Assembly: GCA_027186245.1 (NCBI GenBank)
Contig: CP114482.1
Location: 25,811,209-25,875,208, forward strand
Origin: Coriaria nepalensis
Lineage: Eukaryota; Streptophyta; Magnoliopsida; Cucurbitales; Coriariaceae
DNA length: 64,000 nucleotides
Direction of reading: 5' to 3'
Below the pieces are notes generated by a model, which worked only from the letters and a program-made list of their open reading frames with translations, was not told the origin of the DNA and did not search any database. Below, in pieces: positions 11,024-23,254 of this stretch (position 1 is its first letter; the number at the start of each line of letters is the position of its first letter). The translations under genes were made by a program, and so were the position numbers.

Positions 11024-12279
11024 ACTCAGTGACATTACTTTAAGGCTAAACAAATGCATTGTTGCCTATAATAGATCAACTGCAAGTTATGCACGAAAGT
11101 CATGTTTAAAGGCCGAATTTCGTTCGAAGTGAATAGAATGATTTACTGACTAAAAGAGACGCAAAAATATGACTTGAATGCTAAAAAATGCATAGTTTCC
11201 ATCAATAGATCAATTGCAAGTTATGCACTAAAGTCGCGTTTTAAATGCAAAAAGAGAATTGGTTCGAACTGCCTTCAAACAATTTAATGATTGAAAAGAC
11301 TGAGTGATATGCTTTTTAATGCTAAAATAATGCATTGTTGTCTTCAATAGATTAATTACAAGTTATGTAAGAAAATAATGTTTGAAGGGCGAAAATAGAA
11401 TTCGTTCGAATTAATTTAGAATGATTTAAGGACTAAAAGAGACTCAATGACATGACTTTAAGGTTAAGCAAATGCATTGTTCCGTATAATAGATCAACTG
11501 CAAGTTACGCACGAAAGTCATGTTTAAAGGCCGAATTTTGTTCATAGTGATTTAGAATGATTTACTGACTAAAAGAGACGCAAAAATATGACTTGAACGC
11601 TAAAAAAGGCATAGTTGCCATCAATAGATCAATTGGAAGTTATGCACGAAAGTCGCGTTTTAAATGCAAAAAGAGAATTGGTTCGAAGTGCCTTCAAACA
11701 ATTTAATGAATGAAAAGACTGAGTGATATGCTTTTTAATGCTAAAATAATGCATTGTTGTCTTCAATAGATTAATTGCAAGTTATGTAAGAAAATAATGT
11801 TTGAAGGGCGAAAATAGAATTTGGTCGAATTAATTTAGAATGATTTAATGACTAAAATACACTCAATGACATGACTTTAAGGCTAAACAAATGCATTGTT
11901 CCGTATAATAGATCAACTGCAAGTTACGCACGAAAGTCATGTTTAAAGGCCGAATTTAGTTCGAAGTGATTTAGAATGATTTACTGACTAAAAGAGACGC
12001 AAAAATATGACTTGAACGCTAAAAAAGGAATAGTTGCCATCAATAGATCAATTGCAAGTTATGCACGAAAGTCGCGTTTTAAATGCAAAAAGAGAATTGG
12101 TTCGAAGTGCCTTCAAACAATTTAATGAATGAAAAGACTGAGTGATATGCTTTTTAATGCTAAAATAATGCATTGTTGTCTTCAATAGATTAATTGCAAG
12201 TAATGTAAGAAAATAATGTTTGAAGGGCGAAAATAGAATTCGGTCGAAGTTATTTAAAATGATTTAATGACTAAAAGAG

Positions 12280-12601
12280 ACTCAATGACATGACTTTAAG
12301 GCTAAACAAATGCATTGTTGCCTATAATATGACTCGAACGCTAAAAAATGCAGAGTTGCCATCAATAGATCAATTGCAAGTTATGCATGAAAGTCGCGTT
12401 TTAAATACAATAAGAGAATTTGTTCGAAGTACCTTCAAACAATTTAATGATTGAAAAGACTGAGTCATTTGCTTTTTAATGCTAAAATAATGCATTGTTG
12501 TCTTCAATAGATTAATTACAAGTTATGTAAGAAAATAATATTTAAAGGGCGAAAATAGAATTCGTTCGAACTAATTTAGAATGACTTAATGACTAGAAGA
12601 G
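12280..12601 (+). repeat. Shortened trimer, 322 bp, copy 4
   Basis: This is the counterpart of the unit at 7,447, with the join GCCTATAATATGACTCG. The B box reads TATGCATGAAAGTCGCG here, a C-to-T change at a CpG. Confidence 0.92.
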
Positions 12602-14696
12602 ACTCAGTGACATGACTTTAAGGCTAAACAAATGCATTGTTGCCTATAATAGATCAACTGCAAGTTATGCACGAAAGTCATGTTTAAAGGCCGAATTTCG
12701 TTCGAAGTGATTTAGAATGATTTACTGACTAAAAGAGACGCAAAAATATGACTTGAATGCTAAAAAATGCATAGTTTCCATCAATAGATCAATTGCAAGT
12801 TATGCACTAAAGTCGCGTTTTAAATGCAAAAAGAGAATTGGTTCGAAGTGCCTTCAAACAATTTAATGATTGAAAAGACTGAGTGATATGCTTTTTAATG
12901 CTAAAATAATGCATTGTTGTCTTCAATAGATTAATTACAAGTTATGTAAGAAAATAATGTTTGAAGGGCAAAAATAGAATTCGTTCGAATTAATTTAGAA
13001 TGATTTAAGGACTAAAAGAGACTCAATGACATGACTTTAAGGTTAAGCAAATGCATTGTTACCTTCAATAGATCAACTGCAAGTGACGCACGAAAGTCAT
13101 GTTTAAAGGCCAAATTTCGTTCTAAGTGATTTAGAATGATTTACTGACTAAAAGAGACGCAAAAATATGACTTGAATGCTAAAAAATGCATAGTTTCCAT
13201 CAATAGATCAATTGCGAGTTATGCACGAAAGTCGCGTTTTAAATGCAAAAAGTGAATTGGTTCGAAGTGCCTTCAAACAATTTAATGATTGAAAAGACTG
13301 AGTGATATGCTTTTTAATGCTAAAATAATGCATTGTTGTCTTCAATAGATTAATTGCAAGTTATGTAAGAAAATAATGTTTGAAGGGCGAAAATAGAATT
13401 CGGTCGAATTAATTTAGAATGATTTAATGACTAAAAGAGACTCAATGACATGACTTTAAGGCTAAACAAATGCATTGTTCCGTATAATAGATCAACTGCA
13501 AGTTACGCACGAAAGTCATGTTTAAAGGCCGAATTTCGTTCGAAGTGATTTAGAATGATTTACTGACTAAAAGAGACGCAAAAATATGACTTGAACGCTA
13601 AAAAAGGAATAGTTGCCATCAATAGATCAATTGCAAGTTATGCACGAAAGTCGCGCTTTAAATGCAAAAAGAGAATTGGTTCGAAGTGCCTTCAAACAAT
13701 TTAATGAATGAAAAGACTGAGTGATATGCTTTTTAATGCTAAAATAATGCATTGTTGTCTTCAATAGATTAATTGCAAGTTATGTAAGAAAATAATGTTT
13801 GAAGGGCGAAAATAGAATTCGGTCGAAGTAATTTAAAATGATTTAATGACTAAAAGACACTCAATGACATGACTTTAAGGCTAAACAAATGCATTGTTGC
13901 CTATAATAGATCAACTGCAAGTTACGCACGAAATTCATGTTTACAGGCCGAATTTCATTCGAAGTGATTTAGAATGATTTACTGACTAAAAGAGACGCAA
14001 AAATATGACTTGAATGGTAAAAAATGCATAGTTTCCATCAATAGATCAATTGCAAGTTATGCACGAAAGTCGCGTTTTAAATGCAAAAAGAGAATTGGTT
14101 CGAAGTGCCTTCAAACAATTTAGTGATTGAAAAGACTGAGTGATATGCTTTTTAATGCTAAAATAATGCATTGTTGTCTTCAATAGATTAAGTACAAGTT
14201 ATGTAAGAAAATAATGTTTGAAGGGCAAAAATAGAATTCGTTCGAATTAATTTAGAATGATTTAAAGACTAAAAGAGACTCAATGACATGACTTTAAGGC
14301 TAAACAAATGCATTGTTGCCTATAATAGATCAACTGCTAGTTACGCACGAAAGTCATGTTTAATGGCCGAATTTCATTCGAAGTGATTTAGAACGATTTA
14401 CTGACTAAAAGAGACGCAAAAATATGACTTGAATGCTAAAAAATGCATTGTTTCCATCAATAGATCAATTGCAAGTTATGCACTAAAGTCGCGTTTTAAA
14501 TGCAAAAAGAGAATTGGTTCGAACTGCCTTCAAACAATTTAATGATTGAAAAGACTGAGTGATATGCTTTTTAATGCTAAAATAATGCATTGTTGTCTTC
14601 AATAGATTAATTACAAGTTATGTAAGAAAATAATGTTTGAAGGGCAAAAATAGAATTCGTTCGAATTAATTTAGAATGATTTAAAAACTAAAAGAG

Positions 14697-15103
14697 ACTC
14701 AATGACATGACTTTAAGGTTAAGCAAATGCATTGTTACAACTGCAAGTTACGCACGAAAGTCATGTTTAAAGGACAAATTACGTTCGAAGTGATTTAGAA
14801 TGATTTACTGACTATAAGAGCCGCAAAAATATGACTTGAACGCTAAAAAAGGCATAGTTGCCATCAATAGATCAATTGCAAGTTATGAACGAAAGTTGCG
14901 TTTTAAATGCAAAAAGAGAATTGGTTCGAAGTGCCTTCAAACAATTTAATGATTGAAAAGACTGAGTGATATGCTTTTTAATGCTAAAATAATGGATTGT
15001 TGTCTTCAATAGATTAATTACAAGTTATGTAAGAAAATAATATTTGAAGGGCGAAAATAGAATTCGTTCGAACTAATTTATAATGATTTAATGCCTAGAA
15101 GAG
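14697..15103 (+). repeat. 407-bp trimer with a 12-bp deletion in monomer A
   Basis: At about 14,738 the sequence runs GCATTGTTACAACTGCAAG. The related unit at 3,774 reads GTTACCTTCAATAGATCAAC at the same place, so 12 bp between two AC-containing positions are missing. The deletion removes the CTTCAATAGATC stretch that precedes the box and leaves the box itself. It was not seen in any other unit. Confidence 0.85.
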
Positions 15104-16779
15104 ACTCAGTGACATTACTTTAAGGCAAAACAAATGCTTTGTTGCCTATAATAGATCAACTGCGAGTTACGCACGAAAATCATGTTTAAAGGCCGAATTT
15201 CGTTCGAAGTGATTTAGAATGATTTAGTGACTAAAAGAGACGCAAAAATATGACTTGAACGCTAAAAAATGCATAGTTACCATCAATAGATCAATTGCAA
15301 GTTATGCACTAAAGTCGCGTTTTAAATACAAAAAGAGAATTGGTTCGAAGTCCCTTCAAACAATTTAATGATTGAAAAGATTGAGTGATATGCTTTGTAA
15401 TGCTAAAATAATGCAGTGTTGTCTTCAATAGATTAATTACAAGTTATGTAAGAAAATAATATTTGAAGGGCGAAAATAGAATTCGTTGGAACTAATTTAG
15501 AATGATTTAATGACTAGAAGAGACTCAGTGACATGAATTTAAGGCTAAAGAAATGCATTGTTCCGTATAATAGATCAACTGCAAGTTACGCACGAAAGTC
15601 ATGTTTAAAGGCCGAATTTAGTTCGAAGTGATTTAGAATGATTTACTGACTAAAAGAGACGCAAAAATATGACTTGAATGCTAAAAAATGCATAGTTTCC
15701 ATCAATAGATCAATTGCAAGTTATCCACTAAAGTCGCGTTTTAAATGCAAAAAGAGAATTTGTTCGAAGTGCCTTCAAACAATTTAATGAATGAAAAGAC
15801 TGAGTGATATGCTTTTTAATGCTAAAATAATGCATTGTTGTCTTCAATAGATTAATTGCAAGTTACGTAAGAAAATAGAGTTTGAAGGGCGAAAATAGAA
15901 TTTGGTCGAATTAATTTAGAATGATTTAATGACTAAAAGACACTCAATGACATGACTTTAAGGCTAAACAAATGCATTGTTCCGTATAATAGATCAACTG
16001 CAAGTTACGCACGAAAGTCATGTTTAAAGGCCGAATTTCGTTCGAAGTGATTCAGAATGATTTACTGACTAAAAGAGACGCAAAAATATGACTTCAACGC
16101 TAAAAAAGGCATAGTTGCCATCAATAGATCAATTGCAAGTTATGCACGAAAGTCGCGTTTTAAATGCAAAAAGAGAATTGGTTCGAAGTGCCTTCAAACA
16201 ATTTAATGATTGAAAAGACTGAGTGATATGCTTTTTAATGCTAAAATAATGCATTGTTGTCTTCAATAGATTAATTGCAAGTTATGTAAGAAAATAATGT
16301 TTGAAGGGCGAAAATAGAATTCGGTCGAATTAATTTAGAATCATTTAATGACTAAAAGAGACTCAATGACATGACTTTAAGGCTAAACAAATGCATTGTT
16401 GCCTTCAATAGATCAACTGCGAGTTACGCACGAAAGTCATGTTTAAAGGCCGAATTTCGTTCGAAGTGATTTAGAATGATTTAGTGACTAAAAGAGACGC
16501 AAAAATATGACTTTAAGGCTAAAAAAGGCATAGTTGCCATCAATAGATCAATTGCAAGTTATGCACGAAAGTCGCGTTTTAAATGCAAAAAGAGAATTGG
16601 TTCGAAGTGCCTTCAAACAATTTAATGAATGAAAAGACTGAGTGATATGCTTTTTAATGCTAAAATAATGCATTGTTGTCTTCAATAGATTAATTGCAAG
16701 TTATGTAAGAAAATAATGTTTGAAGGCCGAAAATAGAATTCGGTCGAATTAATTTAAAATGATTTAATGACTAAAAGAG
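14697..16779 (+). repeat. Patchwork block of five units, first part copied from a type seen at 3.8 kb
   Basis: Anchors are at 14,697, 15,104, 15,523, 15,942 and 16,361. The first unit matches that at 3,774 (AAGGTTAAGCAAATGC, ACGTTCGAAG, ATGGATTGTTGTC), but at about 15,061 it switches to the ATAATGATTTAATGCCTAG form seen at 6,165 and 10,995. The 15,523 unit resembles 4,612 (AAGGCTAAAGAAATGC then GTTCCGTATAATAG). The block reads as a mosaic of older segments joined in register. Confidence 0.85.
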
Positions 16780-17938
16780 ACTCAATGACATGACTTTAAG
16801 GCTAAACAAATGCATTGTTGCCTAAAATATGACTCGAACGCTAAAAAATGCAGAGTTGCCATCAATAGATCAATTGCAAGTTATGCACAAAAGTCGCGTT
16901 TTAAATACAATAAGAGAATTTGTTCGAAGTGCCTTCAAACAATTTAATGATTGAAAAGACTGAGTCGTTTGCTTTTTAATGCTAAAATAATGCATTGTTG
17001 TCTTCAATAGATTAATTACAAGTTATGTAAGAAAATAATATTTAAAGGGCGAAACTAGAATTCGTTCGAACTAATTTAGAATGACTTAATGACTAGAAGA
17101 GACTCAGTGACATGACTTTAAGGCTAAACAAATGCATTGTTGCCTATAATAGATCAACTGCAGGTTATGCACGAAAGTCATGTTTAAAGGCCGAATTTCG
17201 TTCGAAGTGATTTAGAATGATTTACTGACTAAAAGAGACGCAAAAATATGACTTGAATGCTAAAAAATGCATAGTTTCCATCAATAGATCAATTGCAAGT
17301 TATGCACGAAAGTCGCGTTTTAAATGCAAAAAGAGAATTGGTTCGAAGTGCCTTCAAACAATTTAATGATTGAAAAGACTGAGTGATATGCTTTTTAATG
17401 CTAAAATAATGCATTGTTGTCTTCAATAGATTAATTACAAGTTATGTAAGAAAAGAATGTTTGAAGGGCAAAAATAGAATTCGTTCGAATTAATTTAGAA
17501 TGAGTTAAAGACTAAAAGAGACTCAATGACATGACTTTAAGGTTAAGCAAATGCATTGTTACCTTCAATAGATCAACTGCAAGTGACGCACGAAAGTCAT
17601 GTTTAAAGGCCAGATTTCGTTCTAAGTGATTTAGAATGATTTACTGACTAAAAGAGACGCAAAAATATGACTTGAATGCTAAAAAATGCATAGTTTCCAT
17701 CAATAGATCAATTGCGAGTTATGCACGAAAGTCGCGTTTTAAATGCAAAAAGAGAATTGGTTCGAAGTGCCTTCAAACAATTTAATGATTGAAAAGACTG
17801 AGTGATATGCTTTTTAATCCTAAAATAATGCATTGTTGTCTTCAATAGATTAATTGCAAGTTATGTAAGAAAATAATGTTTGAAGGGCGAAAATAGAATT
17901 CGGTCGAATTAATTTAGAATGATTTAATGACTAAAGAG
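16361..17938 (+). repeat. Segment shared with the 12-unit repeat and with 22.5-23.4 kb
   Basis: Anchors are at 16,361, 16,780, 17,102 and 17,521. The 16,780-17,938 part matches 7,447-8,606 and 12,280-13,439, ending with the AAGTGACGCACG unit, and so is a third partial copy of the 12-unit repeat. The 16,361 unit, with GATTTAGTGAC, ATGACTTTAAGGCT in B and TTTGAAGGCCGAAAATAG, recurs with its shortened neighbour at 22,514-23,360. The two source patterns overlap here, which marks successive copying steps. Confidence 0.85.
16780..17101 (+). repeat. Shortened trimer, 322 bp, copy 5
   Basis: The join is CCTAAAATATGACTCG. The B box reads GCACAAAAGTCGCG and the C start reads GAGTCGTTTGC rather than GAGTCATTTGC. 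It also has CGAAACTAGAATTC. These private changes are shared with copy 6 at 22,933, so the two are sister copies. Confidence 0.92.
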
Positions 17939-19196
17939 ACTCAATGACATGACTTTAAGGCTAAACAAATGCATTGTTGCCTTCAATAGATCAACTGCGA
18001 GTTACGCACGAAAGTCATGTTTAAAGGCCAAATTTCGTTCGAAGTGATTTAGAATGATTTAGTGACTAAAAGAGACGCAAAAATATGACTTTAAGGCTAA
18101 AAAAGGCATAGTTGCCATCAATAGATCAATTGCAAGTTATGCACGAAAGTCGCGTTTTAAATGCAAAAAGAGAATAGGTTCGAAGTGCCTTCCAACAATT
18201 TAATGATTGAAAAGACTGATTGATATGCTTTTTAATGCTAAAATAATGCATTGTTGTCTTCAATAGATTAATTACAAGTTATGTAAGAAAATAATATTTG
18301 AAGGGCGAAAATAGAATTCGTTCTAACTAATTTAGAATGATTTAATGACTAGAAGAGACTCGGTGACATGAATTTAAGGCTAAAGAAATGCATTGCTGCC
18401 TATAATAGATCAATTGCAAGTTATGCACGAAAGTCATGTTTAAAGGCCGAATTTCGTTCGAAGTGATTCAGAATGATTTACTGACTAAAAGAGACGCAAA
18501 AATATGACTTGAACGCTAAAAAATGCATAGTTGCCATCAATATATCAATTGCAAGTTATGCACGAAAGTCGCGTTTTAAATGCAAAAAGAGAATTGGTTC
18601 GAAGTGCCTTCAAACACTTTAATCATTGAAAAGACTGAGTGATATGCTTTTTAATGCTAAAATGATGCAGTGTTGTCTTCAATACATTAATTACAAGTTA
18701 TGTAAGAAAATAATATTTGAAGGGCGAAAATAGAATTCGTTCGAACTAATTTAGAATGATTTAATGACTTGAAGAGACTCAGTGACATGAATTTAAGGCT
18801 AAAGAAATGCATTGTTCCGTATAATAGATCAACTGCAAGTTACGCACGAAAGTCATGTTTAAAGGCCGAATTTCGTTCGAAGTGATTTAGAATGATTTAC
18901 TGACTAAAAAAGACGCAAAAATATGACTTTAAAGCTAAAAAGATGCATAGTTGCCATCAATAGATCAATTGCAAATTATGCATGAAGATGGCGTTCTAAA
19001 TGCAAAAAGAGAATTGGTTCGAAGTGCCTTCAAACAATTTAATGATTGAAAAGACTGAGTGATATGCTTTTTAATGCTAAAATAATGCATTGTTGTCTTC
19101 AATAGATTAATTACAAGTTATGTAATAAAATAATGTTAGAAGGGCAAAAATAGAATTCGTTCGAATTAATTTAGAATGATTTAAAGACTAAAAGAG
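17939..19196 (+). repeat. Three full-length units spanning a change of variant classes
   Basis: Anchors are at 17,939, 18,358 and 18,777. The first has GACTAAAGAGAC, one A short. The second has ACTCGGTGACATG. The third has the last GTTCCGTATAATAG form of monomer A that I can find in the window, and its B monomer is the first of the B2 class. This marks a change in composition of the array near 18.9 kb. Confidence 0.85.
18910..19052 (+). repeat. First B2-class monomer (box replaced by GAAGATGG form)
   Basis: The monomer starts AAGACGCAAAAATATGACTT, and where B reads CAAGTTATGCACGAAAGTCG it reads CAAATTATGCATGAAGATGG, followed by CGTTCTAAATGC. The CACGAAAGTC core is therefore gone. I found no B2 monomer to the left of this position. 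To the right they are frequent, in two subtypes: CATGAAGATGG (for example 20,190, 22,290, 28,490, 31,005) and CAAGAAGATGG (for example 21,040, 25,130, 31,420, 40,225 and throughout 41-60 kb). Confidence 0.85.
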
Positions 19197-19338
19197 ATTC
19201 AATGACATGACTTTAAGGATAAACAAATGCATTGTTGCCTTCAATAGATCAACTGCAAGTTACGTAAGAAAATAATGTTTGAAGGGCGAAAATAGAATTC
19301 GGTCGAATTAATTTAGAATGATTTAATGACTAAAAGAG
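19197..19338 (+). repeat. Single hybrid A/C monomer of 142 bp
   Basis: The unit begins as A (ATTCAATGACATG, GCATTGTTGCC) and after CAACTGCAAGTTACG continues as C (TAAGAAAATAATG, then GAAGGGCGAAAATAG). The join falls in the CAAGTTAYG motif shared by all monomers. The loss of 277 bp equals two monomers, so the phase of the array is kept. This is the expected product of exchange between a misaligned A and C. Confidence 0.92.
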
Positions 19339-19757
19339 ACTCAATGACATGACTTTAAGGCTAAACAAATGCATTGTTGCCTTCAATAGATCAACTGCAA
19401 GTTACGCACGAAAGTCATGTTTAAAGGCCGAATTTCATTCGAAGTGATTTAGAATGATTTACTGACTAAAAGAGACGCAATAATATGACTTCAACGCTAA
19501 AAAAGGCATGGTTGCCATCAATAGATCAATTGCAAGTTATGCACGAAAGTCGCGTTTTAAATGCAAAAAGAGAATTGGTTCGAAGTGCCTTCAAACAATT
19601 TAATGAATGAAAAGACTGAGTGATATGCTTTTTAATGCTAAAATAATGCATTGTTGTCTTCAATAGATTAATTACAAGTTATGTAAGAAAATAATTTTTG
19701 AAGGACGAAAATAGAATTCGGTCGGATTAATTTAGAATGATTTAATGACTAAAAGAG
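19339..19757 (+). repeat. Full-length trimer between two rearranged units
   Basis: This is a normal 419-bp unit with GCATGGTTGCC in B, AATGAATG before C and CGGTCGGATTAATTT at the end of C. It stands alone between the A/C hybrid and the A/B fusion. Confidence 0.88.
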
Positions 19758-19999
19758 ACTCAATGACATGACTTTAAGTTATGCACGGAAGCCGTGTTTT
19801 AAATGCAAAAAGGGAATTGGCTCGAAGTGCCTTCAAACAATTTATTGATTGAAAAGACTGAGTGATATGCTTTGTAATGCTAAAATAATGCATTGTTGTC
19901 TTCAATAGATTAATTGCAAGTTATAAAAGAAAAAAATGTTTGAAGGGCGAAAATAGAATTCGGTCGAATTAATTTCGAATGATTTAATGACTAAAAGAG
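19758..19999 (+). repeat. Shortened 242-bp unit, A/B fusion with 177 bp lost
   Basis: The unit has only the first 20 or so bases of A (to ACTTTAAG) and then continues inside B at TTATGCACGGAAGCCGTG. The join at about 19,777-19,780 lies on AAGTT, present in A as CTTTAAGG and in B as GCAAGTTATG. The B part is itself unusual, with CACGGAAGCCGTG in place of CACGAAAGTCGCG and GGGAATTGGCTCG. Unlike the other shortened units, the loss is not a whole number of monomers. Confidence 0.9.
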
Positions 20000-22932
20000 A
20001 CTCAATGACATGACTTTAAGGCTAAACAAATGCATTGTTGCCTTCAATAGATCAACTGCAAGTTACGCACGAAAGTCATGTTTAAAGGCCGAATTTCGTT
20101 CGAAGTGATTTAGAATGATTTACTGACTAAAAGAGACGCAAAAATATGACTTCAACGCAAAAAAAGGCATAGTTGCCATCAGTAGATCAATCGCAAATTA
20201 TGCATGAAGATGGCGTTCTAAATGCAAAAAGAGAAATTGTTCGAAGTGCCTTCAAACAATTTAATGATTGAAAAGACTGAGTGATTTGCTTTTTAACGCT
20301 AAAATAATGCATTGTTGTCTTCAATAGATTAATTGCAAGTTATGTAAGAAAATAATGTTTGAAGGGCGAAAATAGAATTCGGTCGAATTAATTTAGAGTG
20401 ATTTAATGACTAAGAGAGATTCAATGACATGACTTTAAGGCAAAACAAATGCATTGTTGCCTTCAATAGATCAACCGCAAGTTACGCACGAAAGTCATGT
20501 TTAAAGGCCGAATTTCGTTCGAAGTGATTTAGAATGATTTATGACTAAAAGAGCCGCAAAAATATGACTTGAACGCTAAAAAAGGCATAGTTGCCATCAA
20601 TAGATCAATTGCAAGTTATGCACGAAAGTCGCGTTTTAAATGCAAAAAGAGCATTCGTTCGAAGTGCCTTCAAACAATTTAATGATTGAAAAGACTGAGT
20701 GATATGCTTTTTAATGCTAAAATAATGCATTGTTGTATTCAATAGATTAATTACAAGTTATGTAAGAAAATAATATTTGAAGGGAGAAAATATAATTCGT
20801 TCGAACTAATTTAGAATGATTTAATGACTAGAAGAGACTCAGTGACATGACTTTAAGGCTAAACAAATGCATTGTTGCCTATAACAGATCAACTGCAAGT
20901 TATGCACGAAAGTCATGTTTAAATGCCGAATTTCATACGAAGTGATTTAGAATGATTTACTGACTAAAAAAGACGCAAAAATATGACTTCAAGGCTAAAA
21001 AAATGCATAGTTGCCCACAATAGATCAATTGCAAATTATGCAAGAAGATGGTGTTCTAAATGCAAAAAGAGAATTGGTTCGAAGTACCTTCAAACAATTT
21101 AATGATTGAAACGACTGAGTGATATGCTTTTTAATGCTAAAATAATGCATTGTTGTCTTCAATAGAATAATTACAAGTTACGTAAGAAAATAATGTTTGA
21201 AGGGCGAAAATAGACTTCGTTCGAATTAATTTAGAATGATTTAATGACTAAAAGAGACTCAATGACATGACTTTAAGGCTAAACAAATGCATTGTTGCCT
21301 TCAATAGATCAACTGCAAGTTACGCACGAAAGTCATGATTAAAGGCCGAATTTCGTTCGAAGTGATTTAGAATGATTTACTGACTAAAAGAGATGCAAAA
21401 ATATGACTTGAACGCTAAAAAAGGCATAGTTGCCATCAATAGATCAATTGCAAGTTATGCACGAAAGTCGCGTTTTAAATGCAAAAAGAGAATTGGTTCG
21501 AAGTGCCTTCAAACAATTTACTGATTGAAAAGACTGAGTGATATGCTTTTTAATGCTAAAATAATGCATTGTTGTCTTCTATAGATTAATTACAAGTTAC
21601 GTAAGAAAATAATGTTTGAAGGGCGAAAATAGACTTCGTTCGAATTAATTTAGAATGATTTAATGACTAAAAGAGACTCAATGACATGACTTTAAGGCTA
21701 AACAAATGCATTGTTGCCTTCAATAGATCAACTGCAAGTTACGCACGAAAGTCATGATTAAAGGCCGAATTTCGTTCGAAGTGATTTAGAATGATTTACT
21801 GACTAAAAGAGATGCAAAAATATGACTTGAACGCTAAAAAAGGCATAGTTGCCATCAATAGATCAATTGCAAGTTATGCACGAAAGTCGCGTTTTAAATG
21901 CAAAAAGAGAATTGGTTCGAAGTGCCTTCAAACAATTTACTGATTGAAAAGACTGAGTGATATGCTTTTTAATGCTAAAATAATGCATTGTTGTATTCAA
22001 TAGATTAATTACAAGTTATGTAAGAAAATAATATTTGAAGGGAGAAAATATAATTCGTTCGAACTAATTTAGAATGATTTAATGACTAGAAGAGACTCAG
22101 TGACATGACTTTAAGGCTAAACAAATGCATTGTTGCCTTCAATAGATCAACTGCAAGTTATGCACGAAAGTCATGTTTAAATGCCGAATTTCAAACGAAG
22201 TGATTTAGAATGATTTACTGACTAAAAGAGACGCAAAAATATGACTTCAACGCAAAAAAAGGCATAGTTGCCATCAGTAGATCAATCGCAAATTATGCAT
22301 GAAGATGGCGTTCTAAATGCAAAAAGAGAAATTGTTCGAAGTGCCTTCAAACAATTTAATGATTGAAAAGACTGAGTGATTTGCTTTTTAACGCTAAAAT
22401 AATGCATTGTTGTCTTCAATAGATTAATTGCAAGTTATGTAAGAAAATAATGTTTGAAGGGCGAAAATAGAATTCGGTCGAATTAATTTAGAGTGATTTA
22501 ATGACTAAGAGAGATTCAATGACATGACTTTAAGGCAAAACAAATGCATTGTTGCCTTCAATAGATCAACCGCAAGTTACGCAAGAAAGTCATGTTTAAA
22601 GGCCGAATTTCGTTCGAAGTGATTTAGAATGATTTAGTGACTAAAAGAGACGCAAAAATATGACTTTAAGGCTAAAAAAGGCATAGTTGCCATCAATAGA
22701 TCAATTGCAAGTTATGCACGAAAGTCGCGTTTTAAATGCAAAAAGAGAATTGGTTCGAAGTGCCTTCAAACAATTTAATGAATGAAAAGACTGAGTGATA
22801 TGCTTTTTAATGCTAAAATAATGCATTGTTGTCTTCAATAGATTAATTGCAAGTTATGTAAGAAAATAATGTTTGAAGGCCGAAAATAGAATTCGGTCGA
22901 ATTAATTTAAAATGATTTAATGACTAAAAGAG
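20000..22932 (+). repeat. Seven full-length units with internal copying
   Basis: Anchors are at 20,000, 20,419, 20,837, 21,257, 21,676, 22,095 and 22,514. The stretch at about 20,150-20,500 (CTTCAACGCAAAAAAAGGC, ATCAATCGCAAATTATGC) recurs at 22,245-22,595, 2,095 bp or five units further on. The units at 21,257 and 21,676 are near-identical neighbours (GTCATGATTAAAGG, GATTTAC...CTTCTATAG-type end), a recent single-unit duplication. The stretch from 20,740 to about 22,200 recurs at 39,920-41,390 at 19,186 bp spacing. Confidence 0.88.
20834..20969 (+). repeat. First A2-class monomer (ATGCCGAATTTCATACG form)
   Basis: This A copy reads GTTGCCTATAACAGATCAAC, keeps the box as CAAGTTATGCACGAAAGTC, and then has TAAATGCCGAATTTCATACG where usual A has TAAAGGCCGAATTTCGTTCG. 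I found no earlier copy of the TAAATGCCG form. It is common from here to about 60.8 kb, generally in units that begin ACTCAGTGAC. Confidence 0.82.
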
Positions 22933-23254
22933 ACTCAATGACATGACTTTAAGGCTAAACAAATGCATTGTTGCCTAAAATATGACTCGAACGCTAAAAA
23001 ATGCAGAGTTGCCATCAATAGATCAATTGCAAGTTTTGCACAAAAGTCGCGTTTTAAATACAATAAGAGAATTTGTTCGAAGTGCCTTCAAACAATTTAA
23101 TGATTGAAAAGACTGAGTCGTTTGCTTTTTAATGCTAAAATAATGCATTGTTGTCTTCAATAGATTAATTACAAGTTATGTAAGAAAATAATATTTAAAG
23201 GGCGAAACTAGAATTCGTTCGAACTAATTTAGAATGACTTAATGACTAGAAGAG
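22933..23254 (+). repeat. Shortened trimer, 322 bp, copy 6
   Basis: This is a sister of copy 5, sharing CACAAAAGTCGCG, GAGTCGTTTGC and CGAAACTAG. It lies 6,153 bp after copy 5, which equals 16 units minus the known 97-, 277- and 177-bp losses in between. The box start reads CAAGTTTTGCAC, a private change. Confidence 0.92.

Larger units (their letters stand above)
9864..14696 (+). repeat. 12-unit higher-order repeat (4,833 bp), copy 2
   Basis: Anchors are at 9,864, 10,283, 10,702, 11,024, 11,442, 11,861, 12,280, 12,602, 13,021, 13,440, 13,859 and 14,278. They match copy 1 in order, including both shortened units, the AAGTGACGCACG unit (13,085), GCGCTTTAAATGC (13,654) and GATCAACTGCTAG with GAACGATTTAC (14,330-14,400). 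The first unit resembles the fifth unit of copy 1 (AAGGTTAAGCAAATGC) more than the first. This suggests that the exchange that made the second copy fell between the two internal 1,578-bp subrepeats. Confidence 0.9.
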
